A DNA stretch of 64,000 nt from Symbiodinium sp. CCMP2592 (GCA_905221615.1 CAJNDT010000602.1:446986-510985), one strand, 5' to 3'; shown: positions 42,485 through 52,615, numbered from the stretch's first letter. The notes: generated from the letters alone by a model not told the origin. Translations and numbers: made by a program.

Positions 42485-44866
42485 CTCACGCCCTGGGATG
42501 CCCTCATGACCCTACGCAGGAGCGAGCCTTCCAGATTAGTCAGTCTTGGATTTCGGATGCCATTCGTAGTGCTGAAGAGGACATCAGTAAGCGACGCATC
42601 TCGGCATGGAAGCATAAGCTTCGCCATGAACCCCAAGCGGTGTGGAAACGCCTCAGTCGGCATCGCGGTAGTCCGCCACTCACCTCTCTCAAATGCCCCC
42701 GCACGGGAGTGCCAGTCACCGGTGAAGGAGTCACTAAGGCCCTCCAGGACTTTTGGGAGGAGGTTTGGCCCACCCGGCCTACTCCCCAGCAGCATGCATT
42801 GCTTGAGCAGTTAGCGGCGGAGGATACGGCATGGCCCAACATTCCCCCTCCCCCTGTCCCTCCGCTCTCTCCTGCGGATGTCCGTCGTGCCGCCGCTCGG
42901 CAGCGCCACAAAGCCCCGGGCCCGGACGGGTGGCGGGGCTCCGAGCTCGAGCACCTGCCGGAGGCCGCGCTGCAAACCGCGTGCGACCTCTTTGCACAAG
43001 TGGAAGCTGGCCAAGACTGGCCGGCGCAGTTGGGCCACTGGAAGCAGGTCCACTTGCAGAAACCCAACAAGGAGTTGGGCGCCTTGGCCTCCTTGCGCCC
43101 CATCTCCTTGAGCTCGGTTTGGTACCGAATCTGGAGCGGGATCCGTGTTCAGCTGCTTAGCCCTTGGCTTGCCCAGGTCTTGCCGGACGAGCAGCATGGC
43201 AGTGTCCGCCGCAAAGGGGTACACACCGCACTTAGCTACCCCCTGGCGCTGCTTGAGCTGGGTAAGGACCCGATGCGCGCGGGTCATGATGGGTCCTTTC
43301 GCTTCATTGGCGCGGCCGATCTAGCTAAAGCTTACGACTCGCTGGGGGCAGAGTTCTGCACTCGGGCTCTTGGCCGCATGGGTGTGCCGGCTTCGCTGCT
43401 TCAGGCTTGGGACAGGGCTTGGCGGGTCCAGGCGCGGTGGCTTTGTGCAGCGGGCTCGGTGAGCCAGGTGGCGTGTAGTCAAGTGTGGTGCCTCCCGCAG
43501 GGGGATGCGGCCTCGCCGATGGCCCTGTGCGCCGTCATCAGCGAAGCGCTCGTGCGGGTTAAACGGCACGCCGCGGCACTGGGGGGGCAGCACCTCCATA
43601 GGGTTTACCTATGATAGGTCTTGGATCACTTCCAACGCGGAATTGTGTGCGTCCATCGGCCGCCGGTGGAAACACGAGATGGGTCATGTCGGCATGGCGG
43701 AGTGCCGCAGCAAGGCTGAATACGCCGCCACGGGCGGTTTGGCCGCGCAGACTGCGCTGCAGGAGACGCTGGAACAGTCGGGCACCGTTGGCACGGTGGT
43801 GGAGCGCCCCAAGGTGCTTGGCACTCGGCTTCAGCTGACACGGGCCCACACGGGGCCCAGTGAGGATGAGACCAAGCGGCTCAACACAGCTCAGTACCTC
43901 ATCCTTGAGGCTGCCGCCCTTCCGGTCACGCGCCACCAAGCCTTGTTTTTCGCTAAAAGCACGGGCATGGCCGTGGCCACGTCGTGTGGATGGTCACGAC
44001 TTCCCAATCTGCAGGAGCTTCAAAAGCTGCAGCGCGCCATTGATGCGTGTCACGGGGATGCACATAGTCTGGGGGCGGCTGGCCCGCTGCACAGATTGCT
44101 GGCGGGGCACACGGCCTCTCCACGGTTCCAGGTCGGGGCGCATCAGACACTGCACCTGCTTATGCACTTGGATGGAGGCCTCCGTGACTGCTGGCAGAGC
44201 ATGCGCCAGAACCAAGGCCCTATCATGATGCTCCGGCGCTGGATGGAGCGTCAGGGCTGGAAAGCCCTCGAGCCGTGGGTCTGGGAGCACACGGATGCCC
44301 ACAGCATCCTTGATGCACGGTTGCCTGCTCACCGTGGGAATGCTGCCTGGTTGGCAAGGGGAGGTCGCGTGGTGTGCTCACTGCCGGGGCAGGGTAAGGC
44401 TCATGTGGCCCACGTGCTCCGTGATGCTTGGCGCGCCCAGCAATGGCGCGAGTTTCAAGACTCCGGTACCAAAGCAGCTCAGGCTGCGGGCCATTTGCGA
44501 TGGCGGGACGTGGAACCGAGGGCGGTTCTCGTCTCCAAGGCGTGTGTGGCTGCCCCGCCTCCTCTTCGACCTCACATACGAGCCATTGCCGTCGGCCACT
44601 GGGTTAGTCAGGCTCGGTTCCAGTTCACCCAGGGCCAGGCAGTGGACCCATGCTGCTACTGCGGTGACACGCACCCTGACAGACTTCATGAGTGGACCTG
44701 CCCCGGGTTACGCACGGACTCCCAACACCTCCCACCCGACCCTCTGTTTAGGGCTGTGGGTTGGCCCCGATGTGGGCATAGCGACGCGGATGCTAGCCTC
44801 CTCTGTGAGTTGGCGCGAGTACGAGCCAGGATTGTAGCGGACCGCTACCCTGCACCTGCCTCGTGA
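42485..44866 (+). pseudogene. LINE reverse transcriptase, frameshifted
   Basis: Frame one (to a TGA at 43612-43614) shows QRHKAPGPDGW, LRPISLSSVWYRIW, the motif A aspartate in DLAKAYDSL, and motif B LPQGDAASPMAL. It breaks at motif C: the sequence reads RVYL then a stop, and the other frame (43505-44866) resumes with DRSWITS. This fits a 2-bp deletion within the YxDD codons, so the catalytic aspartate pair is lost. The second frame then runs unbroken to TGA at 44864-44866 through a thumb-like region and a C-terminal zinc-knuckle-like CCYCGDTHPDRLHEWTC. With the 5' truncation and broken motif C it cannot encode an active enzyme. The long otherwise intact frames suggest a fairly recent insertion. 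Confidence 0.92.
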
Positions 44867-44936
44867 GTCCCCCCGGGGCTTAGCTGCCTCTCAACCCGTG
44901 ACAGGTCGCTGGCAGCGGACAATTTCTTCTTCTTCT
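42485..44936 (+). mobile_element. 5'-truncated LINE retrotransposon
   Basis: 2452 bp between two identical 16-bp direct repeats. It is GC-rich compared with its flanks, begins abruptly inside the reverse-transcriptase frame (no endonuclease domain) and ends in a TTC-rich tail just before the 3' duplication. These are the marks of target-primed reverse transcription with 5' truncation. It lies in plus orientation between minus-strand candidate exons. Confidence 0.88.
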
Positions 44937-44952
44937 TCTCCTCTACTCGATG
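44937..44952 (+). repeat. 3' target-site duplication of the LINE
   Basis: tctcctctactcgatg, identical to 42469-42484; a TTC-rich tail precedes it. Confidence 0.8.
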
Positions 44953-45034
44953 ACGACGACGGCGACGAGGACTGCGATTGCTACTGCTGCCACCGCCACT
45001 CTCACCACCCTCAACAACTACTAGCTAGCAGGTT

Positions 45035-45190
45035 ACTAGCATTCCAGGCCTGCACGAGTGGACGGATCGGTGGAGCCTCAAACTCATCGAAAGGCCCCTC
45101 GCTGGGCCCATACCTCATGCTGCGAGGCTTTGGGACATCGGGGAAAGCAGCGCACTTGCCTCCGAGCGCAGTTTGGTGACGTTGCAGAGA
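45035..45190 (-). CDS. Candidate exon upstream of the LINE, unknown
   Basis: The minus strand reads ALGGKCAAFPDVPKPRSMRY and GPSEGPFDEFEAPPIRPLVQ, with a possible GC donor (gtgcag|gcctgg) near 45050. It could belong to the same gene as 42311-42446, with the LINE in the intron between. No domain is recognised. Confidence 0.45.
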
Positions 45191-45282
45191 GACCAAAGTC
45201 AGCTGCAATACTGGCGACGACTGTCGTATTGAGAAGGACGAACATACAAGAAGCCGAACATGAAAACGCATAACATCGTCAT

Positions 45283-45325
45283 CACCACCATCATAATGGC
45301 CATCATCATCATCATCACCGTAAGC
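45283..45325. repeat. (CAT)n microsatellite
   Basis: CATCAT units with ACC interruptions. Confidence 0.8.
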
Positions 45326-45345
45326 TCAAACCCTGAGTGATACTC

Positions 45346-45640
45346 TAGGGGCCTTAATAATTACCTAAACTATCTTAAGGGCTGCTTGGTATCAACATCG
45401 TCTAATGGGCCCCAACATCCCATTCTAACCCTTAAGGCCCCTATATTATTATTGTACCCTTATAGATCCCTTATAGCAACCCTTGTAGACCCTTCTTAAA
45501 GGGAACCCTACTCTAATTATGAAGGCCCCCAATAGTACACCTTCATAATTATAGAATGGGGTTTTGCGGCCAATTGTACTATAGTCATAAGAAGGAACCC
45601 TAAGAATAGTATTCTAGACCCAAGAGTAACCCAGGCATAA
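45346..45640. mobile_element. Cluster of family F palindrome fragments
   Basis: TAGGGGCCTTAATAATTA, CCCATTCTAA(C/T) and AATAAGGAACCC-type words occur in alternating orientation, as in 48249-48336 and 63488-63665. At least two partial copies appear joined. Confidence 0.55.
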
Positions 45641-45714
45641 AAAGGATGCCCTTTTTGGTTTAAAGGGGCTTATAAGGGAACCTGAACCCTAAAATAGGGA
45701 ATTATGAAGGCACT

Positions 45715-46404
45715 CCTGGGGCTTCCGGCCCCACGAAGCTGAGCGTGGCCGCGCAGAAGTGCGCCCAGCCCACCGGCGCAAGGATCTGAAAGCTCATGTT
45801 CAGACCTGCAAGAAGGGTCCAGGGTCAGGGCTTTTTGTTTTTTTTAATGGGCTCTTTTCCGCGTTTAGGGGGGTTTAGGGGTTTTGGGGCGGCTGTTTGT
45901 TACGAAGTTGTAAGGTCTTGTAGGCTGGTTTTGCCCAGGATTTCTAGCGGAGTTTGTACGGGTTCGGGTTCGGTCGAGGTTGAGCAGTGATCATGGAGGC
46001 AGTCTGTTACATCAGATCGTGGTGTTGTACGGTGAAGTGGGAGTTTCCGAAAATTAGGGGTACCTTATTTGGGAGTCCTTATAATAAGGATCCTCCTATT
46101 TAAGGTACTAATTAGGGTCCCCTGTTTTCGGAAACTCCCAAGTAAGTTGGCGGAGTCTTGGGTTTTGCCAGGTCCCCGCCGTAGATCGGCTCTAGGTTTG
46201 GGGATCGTGGTTTAAGGGTTCAGGGGTTTGGGTTGCCTGCGGCTTGGGGTGTAGGGTTTAGATATATGCGGTTCAGGGGATGAGGTTTTTGGGGCGGCGT
46301 AGGGATTGTGGTGTAGCCTTTGCTTTCTTTCGTTCCAGTGCTTCTATCACACACTCTGAATTTGCTACACATGCAGGATTCTGAAGCTCTGCTGCCTAGC
46401 ACCA
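45715..46404 (-). CDS. Candidate exons, unknown membrane-type protein
   Basis: Minus islands: about 46310-46404 (PACVANSECVIEALERKKAK), 46148-46195 (LEPIYGGDLAKPKTPP), 45905-46013 (HCSTSTEPEPVQTPLEILG) and about 45715-45800 after cag| (LNMSFQILAPVGWAHFCAAT, LSFVGPE). The last is hydrophobic. A family A palindrome lies between the first two groups. No family is recognised. Confidence 0.33.
46038..46140. mobile_element. MITE-like palindrome, family A copy 4
   Basis: TGGGAGTTTCCGAAAATTAG and its complement; near-perfect arms. Confidence 0.92.
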
Positions 46405-46518
46405 TTTGTACGGGGCTTACTGTTACTTAATGATACTTTGAACCCTCAACCTCTGAAGTCTTGAAATCTAGTGTTATGAACGTGTATTGCTGGTATTTAT
46501 TATAAACACTTAAACAAT

Positions 46519-46720
46519 TAAGAAGGTGAAACAAAGGTAAACCAAAGGTATATGAGAAAGCTGAGGAAAAGGTGACACAGCAATGGAAAGCTAAAACAAA
46601 TGTATTTGAGAAAGCTGAAAACAAGGTGACACAGGAAACGAGAGGTAAAACAAAGGTAACTGAGAAAGCTGACAAGAAGGTAACACACCAAGAGAGAGCT
46701 CAATAAAATGTATCTGGAAC
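46519..46720. repeat. About 54-bp purine-rich tandem repeat
   Basis: Roughly three and a half degenerate units built from AAACAAAGGTA, GAGAAAGCTGA and AAGGTGACACA. Confidence 0.8.
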
Positions 46721-46805
46721 AGGTGACGACCTGAGGAGCAGCAGGTAGCATGCCAAGACAGTTTGAATGTTGAAGCAAGCGCACTACATTGACACAGATA
46801 GTTGT

Positions 46806-47060
46806 CTAAACAAATAGACATGACACGTCACTAACCGTTGCGACATGTTGCTCGCATGCCCAGCCCGGGAGGGCATTGTCGACAGTGTACGGCTTAAGGC
46901 TTCGACGCAGCAACAAAAGCTCCGGATAGCGAAATGATCTTCGGATTACCGATGTCAGCTCCTCCTTTTGCTGGCAGCTTTTTCTTGTCCTAACTACTCC
47001 GGGCAGCTTTTTTTCAGCTTTGCTTTTGCAGGGCAGCGTTGCTCCAGCTTTTCCGTCCAC
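46806..47060 (-). CDS. Candidate exon between inverted low-complexity arms
   Basis: An 84-codon minus frame reads VRTRKSCQQKEELTSVIRRS and FRYPELLLLRRSLKPYTVDN and ends at TGA (46806-46808). Its N-terminal third overlaps pyrimidine-rich repeat DNA, so only about 46806-46985 is likely meaningful. No family is recognised. Confidence 0.35.
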   Translation of the reverse strand: MDGKAGATLPCKSKAEKKLPGVVRTRKSCQQKEELTSVIRRSFRYPELLLLRRSLKPYTVDNALPGWACEQHVATVSDVSCLFV

Positions 47061-47165
47061 CTTTTCTTTACCTCGGACTCCGGGCCCACCTTTTCTTTAG
47101 CTTTCTTTCACCTTTGTTTCACCTTTTTATCACTTTTTTTTTACCTTTTTTGTAGCTTTTCCCTA
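46960..47165. repeat. Pyrimidine-rich low-complexity DNA, inverted relative to 46519-46720
   Basis: ACCTTTTCTTTA, AGCTTTTT and CACCTTTGTTTCACCTT words. The last is the complement of AAGGTGAAACAAAGGT at 46523. Confidence 0.8.
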
Positions 47166-47229
47166 GGAAAATCTACATTTCCAGAGCGAGGGCCACGGGT
47201 TGGAAAAAAGCTAGGAAAAAGGTGCTCGG

Positions 47230-47480
47230 AAAACGTGAGACAAAGCTAGAAGCGGCGCGAGCGTGGACAGTGGGCGGCGACGCGGGGCGCGAGCGTGTGC
47301 GGGGAGTGTCGGGGGCGGGGCGTGAGCGTGCGTGGGGCGTAGGGGGGCGCGGAAGAGGAGGGGGGAGGGGGGTGGGGGCAGTGCGCAGCTAGCCTGTCCA
47401 GCAATGGAAGGGTAGGGTGGGGGGAGGGTGCGAAGGGAAGGGTGCTTTGAACGGGGGGTGGGGCTGGAGTGGGTGGATGC
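47230..47480 (+). other. G-rich, GC-rich island
   Basis: Long runs of G (GGGGGAGGGGGGTGGGGG and similar) could form G-quadruplexes on the plus strand. The Pro-rich minus frames (95 and 101 codons) over it are composition artefacts. Confidence 0.7.
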
Positions 47481-47499
47481 GAAACGCCCAGACTGCAAC

Positions 47500-48056
47500 A
47501 GAGCAGAGACTTTTCTAAGTCAGCAGCAACAACAGTCACTATTCCGGACAAGCTACTAGTAACTACTAACTCCTGCTAGATTAAGAATTGTTCGGCCGGC
47601 TTGTTGAGAGGAGTCGGCGGGTTCAGGGGAGTTGATGTTATGTAACTGGTTTGTCGGTTGATGATGCTTTGATGCATGCTCTTTGTTTTACCTTCTCTCG
47701 ATATGGTTACCTTTGTTCTACCTTCTCCCTGTAGCTTTATATGACCTTCTTGCCAGCTTTTTAATTATTTATGTTGAGATAGTAAATACCAAATAGACGT
47801 TCACATCTAGTGGTTTGGATTGAACCCGTGTGAGATAGAGCTCGTCCATACTTGCGAGGAAGCAACGAATCTACTAAACACAGCAACCGAGAACATGGTA
47901 ATATGCGCCAACAACATGCAGGATATAAAGATGCTTTGAACATGTGGCATAAGAATGGTTATAAGCTAGCAACAGTATACGTAGCATGATACAGTGCAAT
48001 AACATGCAGCAGGGCGTTAAACGATAAATAAACCGACATATGCATGTCTTTACCTA
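47500..48056. other. No gene seen
   Basis: TTTTACCTTCTC-type words continue at about 47685-47760. A 60-codon minus frame (47761-47943) is unsupported. Confidence 0.45.
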
Positions 48057-48160
48057 TACCTGTAGGCTCCATAGTAGTTCCTTCTTGTCATGTTTGGGGG
48101 CTCATATTTAGAATCCTACAAGGTAATCCCAACAAGGAACTACTATGGAGCCTACGGGTA
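48057..48160. mobile_element. MITE-like palindrome, family B copy 6
   Basis: ACCTGTAGGCTCCATAGTAG and GGAGCCTACGGGTA ends. The core is slightly longer than in other copies. Confidence 0.9.
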
Positions 48161-48248
48161 GCTGTGTCAGAGAGTATGCTAGTTTGCCGCCAGCACTCCT
48201 CCGGCGTTGGCCTTTGGGCAACTAAGGCCTCAACCTGAAACCGTAATG

Positions 48249-48336
48249 TAGGGGCCTGAATAATTAGAATAGCGTTTTTGGGGCTTCCTTACGATAAATA
48301 CACCACCAAACCCTATTCTAATTATTCAGGCCCCGT
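48249..48336. mobile_element. MITE-like palindrome, family F
   Basis: Near-perfect inverted arms AGGGGCCTGAATAATTAGAA and complement. The same end sequence, often as halves, recurs at about 5497, 15940, 29575, 42104, 45346, 49079, 59110, 60920 and 63488. Confidence 0.85.
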
Positions 48337-48371
48337 GTTTTAATCTCAAACCCTGAACTCAAAAGGCCGAA

Positions 48372-51300
48372 CTTACAGACTAAATCCCGAGGCCACGGCC
48401 GAACTCGGGCTGGTTCAAAGTGAGGATGTCTTGCCTTCCGGGAGCAGAAGGACCCAAAGGCTCCAATATCTCTTAATTATGGAATATGCCTTAAATCATA
48501 CTAGGGATCCTACTATAACTTAAGGTATATTCCTTATTTAAGGCATATCGGAGGTCTCTGGGAACGAATCTCTGAGTTGCATGCAGCCTCTTGTATAACA
48601 TCTAGGAGCCTTGAGAGAAAAAGATTGCTCCTTTAGGCTCCTCATTATACTTAGCTTACAGTACTTGGAGGCCCTTTTCACTTAGTAAGTCTACTTAGTA
48701 TCCCCTAGAAACCCCATTATAATCCCCATAACCCACCTTACTAACCCTACTTACCAAGTCAAAAGGGCCTCCAAGTATGCTAAAGCCCCAAACCCGATTC
48801 TAATTGAGGCCCATGTAGTATATCCACGGAAGCGCGAGCTACACCCGGGCCGGCAGGAGGCATGAGGCAGCTTGCAGGCCTCGCAATGACGTTCGTTGGC
48901 AGGTTCGTGTCGCAAACACCTGCCCAAATCCTAAACTAAATCCTAAACCCCAAACCCTAAACTAAGCCTAAACCCTAATCGTTTGCAGGCCGAGATGATG
49001 AGACTAGGGCTCTGGGAATATCGTGGCTTCAGGGGTTTGGGGATTCAAGCATCCTTGTGTGACAACAAAAACTCTAGTGTAGGGGCCTTAACCTTAATAA
49101 CAAGAATAGGGTTTTGGTGGCCATTATACTATACTTATAATATTATAGTAAGGAACCCTCCCAAAAAAATTACCTAAACCCCTAGACCCTAGACCCTAAA
49201 CCTAGCTCACCGTGGAACTAAAGATCAAGCCTGCCAGCATCTCACGGGCGGCGTAGGCAATGTCGCCGATGGCGTTCAGCAAGAAGCTGCCTTGCCACGG
49301 CTTGTGGGTTAGAGTTTAGGGTTTACGGTTTAGAGCTTAGGGTTTAGGCTGGTTGTCATGGCGGCTTTAGTTGCCGAGCTCGGGACCACAAGACCAACAA
49401 CCCAATGGTTCCCTATAACATTAAGCTTGCTTTTTGGCCTCTGCTATGGTATAGTACAGGTGCAGTGGTCCCAACGACGAAAGAGAGGTGAATGTAATCC
49501 TACTTTCAAGCTGTTTACAAGGGGCCCTGAGCCTTGAGCCTGTCGGGCCTTGTCTCTGAGATTCAATCCGTGCCTAAACCCTGAACGTAAAAAACGAACC
49601 CGAGATCTCCGTGCAGAAACTTTGCTTCAAATGTACCCACAATCCGACTGCAAACCCTCATTCCCGACTAAGCCTCGCAGGACATAGGACCCCTGAAACT
49701 CTCGACCCTCCTACCATACAAAGGCTCATAGAAGTAGAAACCCTAAACCCAAAACTTCAGGCAAGCCACCGGCTTAAATGTAAAGCAAAAACCCTAAACC
49801 CTATAAGTTTAGGCACTGAAGCCCCCGGCCTTTCATGCAGAAGTAGAAACCCTAAACCCTATAGCTTTAGGCCCTAGGCCCTAGGCACTAAGCCCCCCAG
49901 CCTTTAATGTAGAAGTCGAAACCCTAAACCGCCTAAACCCTATAGCTTTAGACCCTAGGCACTAAGCCCCCCGGCCTTTAATGTAGAAGTAGCCCGTGAC
50001 GATCTCCCACACGCCCTGTCGATAGCGATCTGCGGGGCCGAAGTCGAAGTCGAACTCCGGGATCTCCTCCCAGGGTTTAGGGAAAGTTCCTTTTGTTCTT
50101 TTTGTTTTGGGGGGATCTCCTCCCAGGGTTTAGGGAGAGTTCCTTTTATTACTTTTTTTTTTTTGGGGAGGGGGGGGGGGGGGGGGGGCTTTTTTCCAAC
50201 TGGTGTATAGGTTGAGGGGGTCTAGGGTTTAGGGAGTCTACGGTTTAGGGAGTTTAGGATTTTAGGGTTTAGGGATCTTGGGTTAAGGGGGTTTAGGGAT
50301 TTTCGGGTACAGGATTCAGGGCCTCCTCCCAGAAAGTCTTGAGCTCTCTTCTGGTGTTTACATTATAGAACATGTGAAACATGTTTATACTGTATACTGC
50401 TACACAGTCTAAGTTTTAATGCATAATGCACATTCTATATATGTATCTATACATATATATATATATATATACACATACCGTATGATATGTGCTTCCGGTT
50501 TTAGGGTTTAAGTTTATAGTCTGTCCGGTTTATGACTTAGGGCTTCGGGCCAGCGTCGGGCTTATGATTTGGGATCTTGGTTTTTTAGGGTTCATTATGT
50601 CATTGTTTATGGTTTTTTAAGTGCAATGGCTCTTTCTCCACTAGGCCAGCTTAGGGTTTAGGGTTTCTGGGAGAAAGACTGTTGAGCAGCAACAACAACT
50701 AAACATGTGAAGCTCCCTCCGCTCCTCCTCCTCCTGCAAGCGTCCTGGGCCAATGCTCTGATTGAAATTTGTTCATGTGAAGTAGTACTACCCTAAGGCT
50801 CCAAAGTAGTTCCTTTTTGGGGTTCATATCTATAATCCTATAATATCCCAAAAAGGAACTACTATGGAGCCTCTGGGTAGTCCACCCCAAAAACCAACCC
50901 CATCATCCACCAGATTGTGTGTTTAGGGCTTTCGGCGAAATCCGCAAAAGCCCACGCCCTAAAACCCAAATCCATAAACCCCTATGACCCTTACAGGAAC
51001 CTCAAAGGAACCTTTAAAGGGAACCCTATTGCAGAACCTCATAGTACCCCTTAACGGGAACCCTACTATAGCATCCCGGAGTACCCTTTAAAGGGAACCC
51101 TCGTTTAGAACCCCATAGTACCCCTCAAAGGGAACCCTACTATAGAATCCCGGAGTACCGTTTAAAGGGAACCCTCGTTTAGAACCCCATAGTACCCCTT
51201 AAAGGGAACCCCATATTGTAGAATCCCATAGTACCCCTGAAGGGAACTATATTATAGAATCCCATTGTACCCCTTAAAGGGAGCCCCATATTGTAGAATC

Positions 51301-51417
51301 CCAGAGTCCCTTTAAAGGAGCCCTGAGACCTGGTCTTGCCACCGGAGGGCGGTGCCCCGCCGGGCTGCCGTGGCCCAGCGCTCCCAGTGTGAGGCCCAAG
51401 CAGAGCCCGCGTAGCAT
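48372..51417 (-). CDS. Candidate multi-exon gene with signal-peptide-like start
   Basis: The proposed first exon begins at an ATG (51417-51415) and reads MLRGLCLGLTLGALGHGSPA, a typical signal peptide (charged N-region, Leu-rich core). Downstream minus islands: about 50670-50775 (LQEEEERRELHMFSCCCCST), about 49978-50078 (PWEEIPEFDFDFGPADRYRQ), about 49212-49309 ending at st|gtgagc (FLLNAIGDIAYAAREMLAGL), about 48828-48930 after cag| (Cys-rich, HCEACKLPHASCRPGCSSR), and 48372-48452 (QDILTLNQPEFGRGLG). Introns hold family B, C, D and F palindromes and heptamers. A secreted or membrane protein is suggested; no family is recognised. Grouping is inference. Confidence 0.35.
48453..48562. mobile_element. 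MITE-like palindrome, family D copy 2
   Basis: CCCAAAGGCTCCAATATCTC and GGTCTCTGGG ends with TTAATTATGGAATATGCC arms. Confidence 0.85.
48662..48777. mobile_element. MITE-like palindrome, family C copy 1
   Basis: TACTTGGAGGCCCTTTTCAC and its complement; internal TAGTAAGTCTACTTAG. Confidence 0.9.
49726..49982 (-). repeat. About 72-bp tandem repeat abutting a candidate exon
   Basis: Three and a bit units ending AATGTAGAAGT(A/C)G, containing CCCTAAACCCTATAGCTTTAG and GCACTAAGCCCCCC. The last unit runs into the candidate exon at 49978, whose edge sequence (AATGTAGAAGTAG) is thus duplicated in the intron. Confidence 0.8.
50150..50190 (+). repeat. Poly-T then poly-G run
   Basis: Eleven T followed by GGGGAGGGGG and a run of about 20 G. 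Confidence 0.9.
50789..50879. mobile_element. MITE-like palindrome, family B copy 7
   Basis: TACCCTAAGGCTCC and GGAGCCTCTGGGTA. TA lies at both outer edges. Confidence 0.9.
50990..51310. repeat. Tandem-like AGAACCCCATAGTACCCCTTAAAGGGAACC units
   Basis: Degenerate repeats of about 55-65 bp built from (G/A)AATCCC(A/G)TAGTACC and CTTTAAAGGGAACCC, about five copies. Confidence 0.75.
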
Positions 51418-51431
51418 CCTTTCTTAAAATC

Positions 51432-51527
51432 ATCCTAAGGCTCCAAAGTAGTTCCTTCTTTTGGTTCATATATAGAATCCTATAATAAGGTAATCCCAAA
51501 AAGGAACTACTATGGAGGCTCTGGGCA
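51432..51527. mobile_element. MITE-like palindrome, family B copy 8
   Basis: ATCCTAAGGCTCC and GGAGGCTCTGGG ends. Confidence 0.88.
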
Positions 51528-51534
51528 GGGGCAC

Positions 51535-51680
51535 CTTTTTGGGGGCTTTGAGGTTTAGGGTTTGTGTAGGGGCGCCTTATTTAGGGGCTTTGAGGTTTAG
51601 GGTTTGTGTAGGGGTGCCTTATTTTGGGCCTTATAATACAGGATCCTACTATTTAGAGCTCTAGATGGGGAGTTTCTCAC
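51535..51680. repeat. Direct repeat of about 50 bp with family A half
   Basis: GGGGCTTTGAGGTTTAGGGT plus TTGTGTAGGGG occurs twice, followed by the right part of a family A-like core. Confidence 0.6.
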
Positions 51681-51924
51681 AGCGCCCTACTATACTACCC
51701 AGGAACATGCCATGCTACTATATTACTTGTAATTAGTATATACTTACATATACTTGTATGATACCAGAAGTACGTGATTACTAAATTGCTGTGCCCCTTG
51801 ACTTAAATAAAGCCAAAATCAAAGTTCACATTTCAAGTGGATTACACATTTGATTGTGAAACTGAGCTCTCTGCATTGCTCGTCCACACGAGCTTCACGT
51901 AAGCTTCTGGGGTTTGTGCTTTAG

Positions 51925-51925
<1 letters not shown>

Positions 51926-51960
<35 letters not shown>
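51926..51960. repeat. (AT)n microsatellite
   Basis: About 17 AT units. Confidence 0.95.
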
Positions 51961-51962
<2 letters not shown>

Positions 51963-52545
51963 TTCTGTGCATTATGGAACAGGGATGTTCCATTAATGTG
52001 TCGTACATGCTGAAGCGTCCTCCTGGAAGTGGTTTCTGCAAAAAGGCTCCCTAGCAGACGGACAGCCCGCCAGACCGAGTTATAGAACCCATTTAGGGTT
52101 TAGGGTTTAGGGTTCCATCATAAAAAGAGATAGACAGACAAGCAGAGATAATAGAGGGATAGGCAGATAGACGGACAGACAGACAGACACTCAAAGGTTA
52201 TTACCCACTCTCTCCATTTTGGTTCTAGCTTTACTTTCAAGGGTGTGCAGATGTCGAGAGACAGACACTCAAAGTAGCCCAGCGTCCGGGAGGCTGCCGG
52301 CAGCCGTGGCGTCAGCATCCAGCCGTGGGAAGCGAAGATCGTGCTTTCCATGGCTGCCAGGAGCCCCAACAGCCGTCTCCATCGACTCCAGCTCAGGCGT
52401 CAAAGATCGTTGAGTTTAGTATTTGAGTTAGGGTTGGGGGCTTTAGGGTTCTTTCGTCATGAGCATTCCATAGATTATCGACCCCGCTCATCTGTGCTGC
52501 ATGCCTTCAAGAGATCAGCATGGAGTCTTGGGATCCTCCCCTCCC
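51961..52545 (-). CDS. Candidate exons, unknown protein
   Basis: Minus islands: about 52480-52545 (RIPRLHADLLKACSTDERGR), about 52200-52369 (MESTIFASHGWMLTPRLPA, LGYFECLSLDICTPLKVKL) and 51961-52092 (FYNSVWRAVRLLGSLFAETT, SRRTLQHVRHINGTSLF). GATAGACAGA repeats lie between the last two. No domain is recognised. The longest piece is about 55 codons. Confidence 0.33.
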
Positions 52546-52554
52546 AACGACTTG

Positions 52555-52615
52555 GGGTTTAGGGTTTAGGGTTTAGGGTTTAGGGTGTAGGGTTTAGGGT
52601 TTAGGGTTTAGGGGC
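52555..52615 (+). repeat. Telomere-like (TTTAGGG)n tract
   Basis: About eight units, one reading GTGTAGGG. Confidence 0.95.

Noticed and set aside
47211..47551. Pro-rich 95- and 101-codon minus frames
   Set aside because: Explained by the G-rich island; no domain, no splice borders.
52214..52228. Relict dinoflagellate spliced-leader end (ccattttggttctag versus CCATTTTGGCTCAAG)
   Set aside because: 13 of 15 match, but the GTAG expected before it is absent, the neighbouring candidate exons are on the other strand, and such short matches can occur by chance.
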